From the NCBI GenBank assembly GCA_004555245.1, contig SFIS01000041.1, positions 1-27,598 of the forward strand: DNA of 27,598 bases. Reading direction: 5' to 3'. The stretch comes from Bacteroidales bacterium. Its GTDB lineage: Bacteria > Bacteroidota > Bacteroidia > Bacteroidales > Bacteroidaceae. The position numbers were made by a program, and so were the translations under genes. Of the stretch, positions 9,901 to 15,656 are shown piece after piece. The first letter of the stretch is position 1, and each line of letters opens with the position of its first letter. The notes beneath the pieces were generated by a model, which did no database searches, was not told the DNA's origin, and saw only the letters and a list, made by a program, of their open reading frames with translations.

Positions 9901-10089
9901 CTCACCCTCGGCACGCTGAACATCAGCTATGAGTTCAGCGACGAGATGTGCCGCAAGATTTATGTCCGCAACCTGCGCTGCGGCGTCAATTTCACTGACA
10001 TCCTGCGCCTATCGACAGTGAAGATAGAGCGAGGCACAGACTATCTCTACAGCCAGGGATTCGAGTTCTATGTGAACGTGACATTCTAA
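6964..10089 (+). CDS. SusC/RagA-family TonB-dependent outer-membrane transporter
   Basis: At 1041 residues it has the normal length for the family. A signal peptide covers about residues 1-37. A CarboxypepD_reg-like domain follows (about 55-133: VDGVVLEKANGEILPGASV...GKFMLNVPKGEFEIRVSYIGM). Next are the SusC hallmark box DVVVTGY (141-147) and a plug domain containing LRGTSSF and VLKDASATALYGSKAANGVI. A 22-stranded barrel makes up the rest and ends in Phe (FYVNVTF). There is no N-terminal STN domain, so sigma/anti-sigma signalling through this receptor is unlikely. SusC pairs with the SusD lipoprotein encoded 31 nt downstream and imports bound substrate using TonB energy. No hybrid two-component or ECF-sigma regulator is adjacent. 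Confidence 0.97.
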   Translation: MNRTTKKQPPCRALVRLCLAAAMTGTSVIPFAPTIAAPATPPAEAIAVSQAKDVVKVDGVVLEKANGEILPGASVAIYRDGTLLTATSADIDGKFMLNVPKGEFEIRVSYIGMMTKVIPSKGKDMRNLKVFLEEDAHTIQDVVVTGYVNKNKETFTGSVTQIKGDELKMVSNTNILTAIAALTPGMSVVQNSSQGSNPNHVEELVLRGTSSFSNAGQDVNQPTIILDGTEITMQELYDLDMNEVETINVLKDASATALYGSKAANGVIVITRKPIKNSTVRVQYNFTGDLQFPKLGDYNLLNAADKLKYEQMAGLYDAKGAVNSVTGLPEQYALDKLYNERYKLVAAGQNSDWLAQPARTAFSHDHSLRVYGGAANMRYELSGRYGDTRGVMKDDYRKRYNIGFKLDYFIKNMVTISNRTNYSEVDTQNTPYGSFSQYTRMNPYDPMYNADGTVNTNLSWDMNNPLYEAELGSYSKAGTHTFSNITDVRWDINKMFRLTGHLNISSALGWSDSFTSPKSMSYKNEPDLTKRGQLVKADTRTTSYDANVVGTFNKMFKDESLVTASLGWELNHDKTRTENTEAIGFFNDQLSFIGNAAGYPSDRQPYGSQGETATVGAFLTANYSFRNRYFVDGTWRTTGSSQFGENNRWGNFWSAGAGWNILNEGFMKSVKKNIDLMKLRFSMGYTGKVSFSPFQAMTMYQYLNTYEYRNGIGAVPLTIGNVDLAWERTMNYNIGFDFSMFNRRLNFVIDAYLRKTTDLLLDRSMPPSTGVTQATSNLGEMENKGLEFQLDGYIFRSKDFYWKLGTSGYMNRNKITKINKALEEINNKNEENSATSLTPLPQYAEGESTTALKLVRSAGIDPATGREIYIKRNGELTFTYDSADKVLIGDTEPRYTGTVNTNIYWKGFSLYALFDMRLGAWIYNTTRVSKVEGSNPKYNADQRVFDHRWKQPGDIALYKDIADSSRPEQTDRFAEKENTLTLGTLNISYEFSDEMCRKIYVRNLRCGVNFTDILRLSTVKIERGTDYLYSQGFEFYVNVTF

Positions 10090-10120
10090 ACTCCTTTCTC
10101 CTCAAAACTACAACCCATAT

Positions 10121-11545
10121 ATGAAACATAAGATATCACACATCATCATGGCACTCGCCATGACTATCGCTGCCACCTCGTGCGACAGTTTCCTCGATAT
10201 CACCCCCGACGGACAGGTGAAGCGCGACGAGCTGCTCACCACTAACGACGGTGTCGAAGATGCCCTCTATGGTGTCTATGCCAAGCTGCGCTCAACATCG
10301 CTCTATGGACAGGAGATGTATTTCTCTACACTGGAAATCATGTCGCAGACAATGTGGTGTTACGGCAACGAGAGCGTGACGGCGCTTGGACAATACAACT
10401 ACACCGACACGAGAGTGAAGAATGTCTTCGCATCTGTCTGGACTGATATGTATAACAATATCTCTAACGTCAACAGCGTCATCAACTCGCCATTGGTAGA
10501 GAATGCCACACAATATCCTGCCACAGTGTATCGTGGCGAGGCTCTCGCACTCCGTGCCTTTATGCACTTCGACCTCATGCGCCTCTTCGCCCGTCAGATA
10601 ACAGTCGATCCGAAAGCCGACGGCATACCCTACGCCACAGAGTTCTCGCTGAACATCCCGGACTTCGAATCTCTCAGCGACAACTACACACATGTCCTCG
10701 CCGACCTCACCGAGGCGGAACGCCTCCTCGCCGACGAACAGGGACACGAGAATGAGACACCATTCATGACCGACCGTAAGATACACCTCAACCTGCACGC
10801 CGTCAGAGCCCTCATGGCAAGGGTATATCTCACTATGGGCGACAAGCCGAAAGCTCTCGAATATGCACAGAAGGTGATAGCGCAGAGCGGAAGACAACTG
10901 AAGACGAAGACAGAGGTCATCAACGACCTCGCCGGCGTTCTCTCGAAAAAAGAATGTCTCTTTGGCGTCTATTTCTCCGGCTTCTATTCCATCGTAAGCC
11001 CCAAGTTGCAGCAGACAATATCTTATTCGTCGCTCGACCTGAGAAGCGATTTCATGGATATGTACGAGAAGGGTGTCAGCGGACTTGACTACCGCACAAA
11101 CGCATACTTCACCTCTGTCGAACTCGGAGGCACGGCAAAATACCGCCTGAGTAAGTTCACGGACATCTACGACCTGCAGAACAACGCATCGGCACGCCCT
11201 GCCGACCTCATACAAGGCATCAACCTCATACGCCTGCCAGAGATGTACTATATCGCCGCAGAATGTCTCCTCGACACCGACTATACTGAAGCCCTGCGCC
11301 TGTACAACGAAGTCGTCACAAACCGCGGCCTCGACCCCATCAGCGGAGAAGGCGACGAGAAACTCACCATCGACATCCTCAACACCGAACGCTACAGGGA
11401 GATGATAGGCGAGGGACAGACTTTCTTCAACATGAAGCGACAGAACCTCAGCATCCCGTCGTACGACAACACCGTCACATACAAACCGGAAAGCGGGATG
11501 TATGTGGTGCCTATACCTGACGCTGAGACAGAAAACAGAAATTAG
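10121..11545 (+). CDS. SusD/RagB-family nutrient-binding outer-membrane lipoprotein
   Basis: A 474-residue lipoprotein. The signal peptide ends at a lipobox, with the lipidated Cys at residue 21 (AATSC|DSFLDITP). The DSFLDITPDGQ segment is the usual SusD mature start. The TPR-like helical body includes RGEALALRAFMHFDLMRLFA, a standard SusD signature, and a C-terminal part with NxERYREMIGEGQTFFNMKR. It forms the lid over the SusC barrel and binds substrate at the cell surface. It is translated in one operon with SusC (31-nt gap) and the DUF4843 gene (11-nt gap). At 474 residues it is a little short but intact. Confidence 0.96.
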   Translation: MKHKISHIIMALAMTIAATSCDSFLDITPDGQVKRDELLTTNDGVEDALYGVYAKLRSTSLYGQEMYFSTLEIMSQTMWCYGNESVTALGQYNYTDTRVKNVFASVWTDMYNNISNVNSVINSPLVENATQYPATVYRGEALALRAFMHFDLMRLFARQITVDPKADGIPYATEFSLNIPDFESLSDNYTHVLADLTEAERLLADEQGHENETPFMTDRKIHLNLHAVRALMARVYLTMGDKPKALEYAQKVIAQSGRQLKTKTEVINDLAGVLSKKECLFGVYFSGFYSIVSPKLQQTISYSSLDLRSDFMDMYEKGVSGLDYRTNAYFTSVELGGTAKYRLSKFTDIYDLQNNASARPADLIQGINLIRLPEMYYIAAECLLDTDYTEALRLYNEVVTNRGLDPISGEGDEKLTIDILNTERYREMIGEGQTFFNMKRQNLSIPSYDNTVTYKPESGMYVVPIPDAETENRN

Positions 11546-11556
11546 GAAAACCTTCT

Positions 11557-12363
11557 ATGCACATGACAAAGATAAAGACTATTGCTATGGCTGCCCTCGC
11601 TGCCTTGATGAACGCTTCGTGCAGCGAGACTGACTATATGACGTTCGACACGGAGCGCAACGGTGTGTATTTCACGAAAGACACGCTGAACTTCTCGTTC
11701 GGCGTCACACCCATCGAGGTGAAGACATACACCTACCGCGTGCCGTTCCGCATCATGGGCACTACCGCTACGCAGCCACGCTCTGTGAAGTACAGCATCG
11801 ACCCAGCTCTCACCACAGCAACACAGGGCGTGCAGTATAACATCGGCGAAGCCGTCGTACAGCCCGATTCCATCAACGGATACATACCCGTCGAGATTCT
11901 ACGCGACGGTCTCGAAGGCACCTATGCGACAGGCTACACAAAATACAGGCTGCATCTCATTCTCGAAGAGAACGAGAACTTCCGCCCGACACTCGATTCG
12001 CTGAGCCAGCACCGTATCCTCACCTTCGACAATGCCATAGAACAGCCCGAATGGCTCAGCGCACACGGCGAGAAAGTGTGGGACACCGCAACGCTCGGTG
12101 TGTGGCATCCGTACAAGTTCATCAAGATGGTGGAATATTTCCACGCTCTGGCTGACATACTGCCCGAGACCTACAAGAAGATGGCAGAGGCATACGGCGA
12201 GAACCTCGAACACATACCTTACGGCGACCCGTACGTCTATCGCACCATATTCAAGAAATATATCTACGCGCCGATGTACGACTTCTTCTCCGACCCCGCC
12301 AACCACGACATGATTGTCGAGGCATACCCCGACTTCCCGTTCGACTTCCCTAACCCGTATTGA
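11557..12363 (+). CDS. DUF4843-type outer-membrane lipoprotein
   Basis: A 268-residue lipoprotein with the lipidated Cys at about residue 22 (MNASC|SETDYMTF). The mature start DYMTFDTERNGVYFTKDTLNFSFG, followed by TYRVPFRIMG, is typical of DUF4843 proteins as I know them. They are recurrently encoded as the third gene of certain SusC/SusD operons, and their role is unproven, probably as an accessory surface substrate-binding component. A central helical segment (about 190-240) has many aromatic and acidic residues. The gap to the preceding SusD is 11 nt and to the following PKD-like gene 19 nt, which supports one transcript. Confidence 0.87.
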   Translation: MHMTKIKTIAMAALAALMNASCSETDYMTFDTERNGVYFTKDTLNFSFGVTPIEVKTYTYRVPFRIMGTTATQPRSVKYSIDPALTTATQGVQYNIGEAVVQPDSINGYIPVEILRDGLEGTYATGYTKYRLHLILEENENFRPTLDSLSQHRILTFDNAIEQPEWLSAHGEKVWDTATLGVWHPYKFIKMVEYFHALADILPETYKKMAEAYGENLEHIPYGDPYVYRTIFKKYIYAPMYDFFSDPANHDMIVEAYPDFPFDFPNPY

Positions 12364-12382
12364 CTCCAAAAACAGAAATGCA

Positions 12383-13945
12383 ATGAAACAGACCGCAAAC
12401 AAAACGCCAAAGCAAATATTCTCCCCCCTCTCATCGAGAAGGGCGCGGGGAGTGGCATTCTGTCTCGCCCTCGCTGCCCTCCTCCTCACATCATGCTTCA
12501 GCGATGACACCACACTGGCCGAACGACCGCTCTCGGAAATCGTCATCGATGGGACAAGCATGAAAGAGGTGTATGACATCAATAAGAACGAGACGCTGAC
12601 CGTCACGCCGCGCTACACACAGACCAACGGCGACAAGAGCGTGACGACAACATGGGAAATCGACCAGAAGACATACAGCAACGAACCCACACTCACCTAC
12701 ACCGGAAAGGAACTGGGCAGCTGGAACTGCCGCTTGATTCTCGAGAACGAAGACGGGAAGACGTTCTTCCCCTTCAAACTCAACGTCAACTCCCCGTACG
12801 AAGAAGGCATAACGATTCTCAGCCGCGACAGCGACGGACGCCCCATGCTCTCCTTCATGCAGAAACCACTCGACGGCTCCGCACCCGTGTTCTACGACTA
12901 CGACTGCCTCTCGCTCAACAACGACGACATCTTCTTCGCATCAAACCCCGCCGATATGGTGCAGAGCGCAGGCAGCCTCATCATCGCTTGCCAGGGCAGG
13001 GGGACAGAAGGCGACGACGTGCCCACCCTCTACTATATCAACGAGAAGACAATGGTGGTGGAGAACATGCTGCAGGTGAGAGAATACGACGACTTCAAGC
13101 CTACAATTCTCGGCATACCGTCAATGGACGCATCGGGCGTGGCATACCCCGTGCTATGCGAGAACGGAAAGGTGTATGAGTTCTCCACGACAGAAGGTGC
13201 CCTCGTCAAACCGGCAAAACTCAAATACACCTACGACCAGAACATCATCGTCAGAGACAACGGCACGGGCTGGAACTACGAACTCCTCGTATGGGACAAC
13301 GAACTCGGCGCACTCGCACAACTCTACAACGGCTACGGACCATACTACTGCAGCGCAAACTATCACCAGACACGCGAGACCTGCCACGGCACAAACAACT
13401 ATTTCAACGGACGCACGTTCTGCAACATGACCTACGTCCGCATGACCGAAGAGCAGGCAGCCACCGCAGAGCCGCAGGTCCTCGTCGTCGTCAAAAACGG
13501 CATGCTGGTGCAGAAAGTGGTGCTCGCCACATCCTTCTGGAAATACAACTACGACACCTCCGAGACCGTCCTCTCCGACAACGGCGGCACGAAGATAGCC
13601 ATGGTGGGCGAGTGTCCGCTGAAACCCCGTACGCCTGCCATCGCAAACATGACATACTATTCCCTCCTCTTCGCTGACGGCAACAAGGTGCGCCGCTGGA
13701 ACTACACCACGTCACAGCTACTCAGCGATGCCGGCATACTCCAGACAGTGGGCACCGACGACGCCGTCATCACCGGCTTCGAGATGTCCGCCGACCACAA
13801 ACGCACATACGTCGCATTCTACGAACCGAAGCAGACGGGCAGAAACGGAAGCATGTGGGTCATAGACACCGACAAGGGCGACATCATCGAGAAATACGAC
13901 AACATCTGCCACATGCCCGTGAAGATAATCTACAAGAAGAAATAA
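12383..13945 (+). CDS. PKD-like family surface lipoprotein
   Basis: A 520-residue lipoprotein, starting at the ATG 12383-12385 (MKQTANKTP). The same frame is open back to 12314, but that extension overlaps the DUF4843 gene and would bury the signal peptide. The lipobox Cys lies in ALLLTSC|FSDD at about residue 38. The N-terminal 150 residues form two Ig/PKD-like beta modules (TLTVTPRYTQ...TTTWEID; GSWNCRLILENEDGKTFFPFKLNV). The rest resembles a beta-propeller with repeated Y(D/E)xS and NGKVYEFS segments. It matches the PKD-like lipoproteins found after DUF4843 in SusC/D operons. A role in capturing substrate at the cell surface is inferred. It is the last gene of the operon. Confidence 0.85.
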   Translation: MKQTANKTPKQIFSPLSSRRARGVAFCLALAALLLTSCFSDDTTLAERPLSEIVIDGTSMKEVYDINKNETLTVTPRYTQTNGDKSVTTTWEIDQKTYSNEPTLTYTGKELGSWNCRLILENEDGKTFFPFKLNVNSPYEEGITILSRDSDGRPMLSFMQKPLDGSAPVFYDYDCLSLNNDDIFFASNPADMVQSAGSLIIACQGRGTEGDDVPTLYYINEKTMVVENMLQVREYDDFKPTILGIPSMDASGVAYPVLCENGKVYEFSTTEGALVKPAKLKYTYDQNIIVRDNGTGWNYELLVWDNELGALAQLYNGYGPYYCSANYHQTRETCHGTNNYFNGRTFCNMTYVRMTEEQAATAEPQVLVVVKNGMLVQKVVLATSFWKYNYDTSETVLSDNGGTKIAMVGECPLKPRTPAIANMTYYSLLFADGNKVRRWNYTTSQLLSDAGILQTVGTDDAVITGFEMSADHKRTYVAFYEPKQTGRNGSMWVIDTDKGDIIEKYDNICHMPVKIIYKKK

Positions 13946-13947
13946 CC

Positions 13948-13973
13948 ACACCTCTCAGACACACCTCTCAGAC
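13948..13973. repeat. Two perfect 13-nt tandem repeats after the Sus operon
   Basis: ACACCTCTCAGAC occurs twice back to back (13948-13960 and 13961-13973), directly after the stop codon at 13945. No hairpin terminator is evident for the SusCD operon. The gap up to 14493 holds this repeat, a gene remnant, a palindromic element and a duplicated promoter, each listed separately. Confidence 0.7.
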
Positions 13974-14006
13974 AGCAGCGAAACGGTGATGGGAACAAGA
14001 ATGACA

Positions 14007-14309
14007 GCAGGAGACAGATGCCTCTACGGCACTCGTTTCCTGCATTTCTTTTATTGTAGCATAAGGGTTCTTTTCAAGACAATTATTTGTTTAATCTTGT
14101 ATAATAGATGTTTTCTTGGTAGTTTTCTTGGTAGTTTTCTTGGTAGTTTCATGTCCTTTTTGTGCCCTTTTCATGCCCTTTTCATGCCCTACCAAGGTGG
14201 TTTCATGGACGTTTTCTGTATCTCCAACTACCCTGGCAGGATACTGATACCTGAATGTTGTCCAAAGTCCGCAGGCATCGTAGCGGAAATCCACCGTTGA
14301 AAGAATCAT
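14007..14309 (-). pseudogene. Eroded 3' end of an ATPase/winged-helix (AlbA_2-type) gene
   Basis: On the minus strand, 14309-14094 reads VDFRYDACGLWTTFRYQYP, then a polar linker ending (TTKK)3, and stops at TAA (14091-14093). The same frame continues past that stop as CLEKNPYATIKEMQETSAVE to about 14007. I recognise the pattern. Bacteroidota AlbA_2 ATP-binding transcription-like proteins have a 'GLWTTF' strand, a repetitive TTQK/TTKK linker, and a C-terminal winged helix beginning 'NPxATIKEMxxxTG'. The 5' end is lost exactly where palindromic element A begins (about 14305), and a stop interrupts the join to the helix. It is therefore a remnant, not a working gene. The family name is from memory and only moderately sure. 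Confidence 0.5.
14111..14196. repeat. 12-nt and 11-nt tandem repeats inside the gene remnant
   Basis: TTTTCTTGGTAG is repeated three times without change (14111-14122, 14123-14134, 14135-14146). On the minus strand it encodes Thr-Thr-Lys-Lys. A second set built on CATGCCCTTTT follows (about 14153-14190). CTTGGTAG (14139-14146) and CTACCAAG (14189-14196) are inverted and could pair. The repeats are best explained as linker-coding sequence of the remnant at 14007-14309. Confidence 0.75.
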
Positions 14310-14364
14310 TGTAACAGGTTCACTGGTCCGAAAGAGTGAACCAATTTACCTGTCCCTATGACCC
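14303..14364. repeat. Palindromic element, copy A (left of toxin-antitoxin pair)
   Basis: Nested arms ACAGGT/ACCTGT (14314-14319, 14348-14353) and GGTTCAC/GTGAACC (14317-14323, 14336-14342) form a stem-loop, and the element ends in ACCTGTCCCTATGACCC. Copy B at 15275-15349 shares the GAATCAT start, the ACAGGTTCAC arm and the same end, in the same orientation. It looks like a small non-autonomous or REP-type element. No transposase is nearby. Confidence 0.7.
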
Positions 14365-14367
14365 ACC

Positions 14368-14408
14368 GCAAATATACAAACTATTTTCCATTCCTCCAAA
14401 CATTTCTC
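14368..14408 (-). promoter_or_regulatory. Left copy of the 41-bp promoter-bearing direct repeat
   Basis: The 41 bp are identical to 15156-15196 except for two bases. On the minus strand they contain TTTG (14397-14400), a 20-nt spacer and TATATTTG (14369-14376), a full Bacteroidota promoter. It points away from the toxin gene and into palindrome A and the gene remnant, so it may drive a non-coding or vestigial transcript. Confidence 0.7.
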
Positions 14409-14493
14409 TGATTATTTACAATTATGTGGCTTCTCTCAACACCATCCTATAACCCCAAGCGTCACATGTCACATGGATTTCGGGAGGATTTTA

Positions 14494-14913
14494 TTATCTG
14501 TAAAGAATGTGCTGAAATGTATCAATATCAATAACATCCAGTTTTGGAAAATCTATATCTCTCAAAATACCAAAATGTTTGTCCTGGCTCACTATATATT
14601 TTGCATTGGAATGTATAGCACAATCCACAAATTTATTATCATCTGGATCTGATTCAATCAATTTGAATCTATAAACAGGATTAATGAACAATATGTTATC
14701 TCTTGATAATATGGCGTTTACAATATTGGCAGCAACTTTTGAATTGGTTTTATTTGATATTATTTCCTCATATTCTAAAAGAATCTCGTTGGTTATACAC
14801 AAAATATAATCTCCACGCAAAAATGACATGAATACATTATGATATGGACTTTTGCTTGGTATCGACATCAAAAGACAATTTGTATCTAAAACAATCCTTT
14901 GAATACTATTCAT
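14494..14913 (-). CDS. PIN-domain toxin of a type II toxin-antitoxin pair
   Basis: A 139-residue PIN-fold protein of the 'putative toxin component, PIN family' type. The acidic active site is visible: D10 in VLDTN, a Glu in ITNEILLEYEE (about 43-51), and the acidic cluster ESDPDDNKFVDCA (about 87-99), with a further Asp in SQDKHFG. PIN toxins are Mg2+-dependent ribonucleases that cut tRNA, rRNA or mRNA. It begins 6 nt after the stop of the upstream small gene, the usual antitoxin-first order. The DNA is very AT-rich (some lines about one quarter GC) compared with the GC-richer flanks, a sign of horizontal arrival. No residue expected of the active site appears to be missing. Confidence 0.88.
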   Translation of the reverse strand: MNSIQRIVLDTNCLLMSIPSKSPYHNVFMSFLRGDYILCITNEILLEYEEIISNKTNSKVAANIVNAILSRDNILFINPVYRFKLIESDPDDNKFVDCAIHSNAKYIVSQDKHFGILRDIDFPKLDVIDIDTFQHILYR

Positions 14914-14919
14914 AAATCA

Positions 14920-15135
14920 TCAATATGGAGTTCTCAAATGTTCATTCTTCCACTTCTCGATTGTAGAACAATCAATAACTTTATCATCCCAAAGCTTGTC
15001 GGTCTCCTGTACCGCTTTTTGGGCAAAATAGTCAGAAAGAAGATTTCCTATCTCCTTCATCTGCTCATCAGACTTTACATGTTCCATCAGTCCAATGATC
15101 TTCATTTGATACGGTGAAAATGCTGTAGCTTCCAT
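14920..15135 (-). CDS. Antitoxin partner of the PIN toxin
   Basis: A 71-residue acidic helical protein (MEATAFSPYQ...LRTPY) ending 6 nt before the PIN toxin start. Size, position and a helical, charged sequence (KSDEQMKEIGNLLSDYFAQKAVQETDKLWDDK) fit the small antitoxins that accompany TIGR00305-type PIN toxins. The C-terminal WDDK...IEKWKNEHLRTPY segment would wrap the toxin. I see no clear named DNA-binding fold. The frame is open to a TTG at 15157-15159, but that codon lies inside the -7 box TATCTTTG, so the ATG at 15133-15135 is the start. Autoregulation of the promoter at 15156-15196 is expected for the class but not shown here. Confidence 0.8.
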   Translation of the reverse strand: MEATAFSPYQMKIIGLMEHVKSDEQMKEIGNLLSDYFAQKAVQETDKLWDDKVIDCSTIEKWKNEHLRTPY

Positions 15136-15155
15136 ATTCTTTCCATTTTTTGGGA

Positions 15156-15196
15156 GCAAAGATACAAACTATTTTCCATTACTCCAAACATTTCTC
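15156..15196 (-). promoter_or_regulatory. Toxin-antitoxin promoter in the right copy of the 41-bp direct repeat
   Basis: On the minus strand, TTTG (15185-15188), a 20-nt spacer and TATCTTTG (15157-15164) form a canonical Bacteroidota promoter. Predicted initiation near 15150 gives a short leader before the antitoxin ATG at 15135. The whole 41-bp segment recurs at 14368-14408 in the same orientation, with 39 of 41 bases the same. Confidence 0.82.
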
Positions 15197-15208
15197 CAAA
15201 TTTCTTCC

Positions 15209-15242
15209 AAAAGAAAAAGCAGCGACAGTTATTTGCCGCTGC
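15209..15242 (-). terminator. Hairpin with U-run upstream of the toxin-antitoxin promoter
   Basis: On the minus strand, GCAGCG (15242-15237) pairs with CGCTGC (15224-15219) across a 12-nt loop and is followed by a T-rich run (15218-15209). It would stop leftward transcription just before the antitoxin promoter. No gene that would need it is visible to the right, so it may have travelled with the cassette. Confidence 0.5.
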
Positions 15243-15274
15243 CCTTAAACCAATTCCGGACTATTATGATGAAG

Positions 15275-15349
15275 GAATCATAGGGACAGGTTCACAGTTA
15301 TTAACTCGTCCAACTTTGTGGGTTCACTTCATACCTGTCCCTATGACCC
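15275..15349. repeat. Palindromic element, copy B (right of toxin-antitoxin pair)
   Basis: TCATAGGGACAGGT (15278-15291) and ACCTGTCCCTATGA (15333-15346) are perfect 14-nt inverted arms around a 41-nt centre. The GAATCAT start, ACAGGTTCAC arm and TGTCCCTATGACCC end match copy A at 14303-14364. Its arms are better preserved than those of copy A. Confidence 0.75.
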
Positions 15350-15434
15350 GTTCTTATATTCCAAAAATTTTCTGTTGTGAAAATCATGTTTCCCTGGAAT
15401 CTTCATCTTCCTTTGCAGGCGGTGGTTTCGGTCG

Positions 15435-15513
15435 CGCCTTATGGATGCTTCATGAGGGGTGGTGGGTCGTGTGTGTGTGGCTGTCGCCTTGCGGTATGCT
15501 TCAGGAGAAGGCG
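15435..15513. repeat. Imperfect direct repeat and hairpin in the DUF4143 leader region
   Basis: Two related 22-23-nt segments begin with CGCCTT and share ATGCTTCA and GAG (15435-15456 and 15485-15507). The second can fold through CGCCTT (15485-15490) and AAGGCG (15508-15513). I see no credible gene in 15350-15527. The open frame 15316-15588 has no coding character that I can recognise. Confidence 0.5.
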
Positions 15514-15527
15514 TTCTTCATAGTCTC

Positions 15528-15638
15528 TGTGTCGAAAAAGTGGCAATATTGCCAAAAAAACGACGTAAAATTTGCCGGATTGGATTAAAATCTTTAATTT
15601 TGTGTCGAAAAAGTGGCAATATTGCCAAAAAAACGACG
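15528..15638. repeat. Two identical 38-bp repeats with a 14-bp palindrome, flanking a promoter
   Basis: Positions 15528-15565 and 15601-15638 are identical over 38 bp and separated by 35 bp. Each has the perfect palindrome TGGCAATATTGCCA at its centre (15541-15554 and 15614-15627), flanked by A-tracts and inverted GTCG/CGAC ends. The core promoter of the DUF4143 gene lies between the palindromes, so one sits upstream of the -33 box and the other just after the predicted start. This is an operator-like arrangement. The binding protein is unknown. Confidence 0.85.
15571..15602 (+). promoter_or_regulatory. Promoter of the DUF4143 ATPase gene
   Basis: TTTG (15571-15574), a 20-nt spacer and TAATTTTG (15595-15602) match TTTG-N20-TAnnTTTG. 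The last two bases of the -7 box are the first two bases of the second 38-bp repeat. Predicted initiation is near 15609, about 48 nt before the ATG at 15657. Confidence 0.78.
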
Positions 15639-15656
15639 CAAACAAAAGAGGAGGCT

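Noticed and set aside
10292..11215. Long minus-strand open frame (307 codons) under susD
   Set aside because: It is antisense to an unmistakable SusD gene, lacks any domain, and is a by-product of codon bias in GC-richer DNA. The same holds for the antisense frames under the S8, helicase and M16 genes.
12314..12382. Upstream start for the PKD-like lipoprotein
   Set aside because: It would overlap the DUF4843 gene and place more than 20 polar residues before the lipoprotein signal.
15316..15588. Open frame of 90 codons on the plus strand
   Set aside because: It starts inside palindromic element B and runs through the repeats. Its Trp/Cys-rich composition has no recognisable domain.
15528..15638. 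Possible two-repeat CRISPR array (38-bp identical repeats, 35-bp spacer)
   Set aside because: The 'spacer' is a complete promoter, the -7 box runs into repeat 2, the repeat centre is a symmetric palindrome, no third repeat or cas gene is present, and a gene starts 19 bp after the second copy.
15459..15656. N-terminal extension of the DUF4143 ATPase
   Set aside because: It would translate both 38-bp repeats and begin upstream of the promoter at 15571-15602. The ATG at 15657 follows AGAGGAGG and gives the usual family start.
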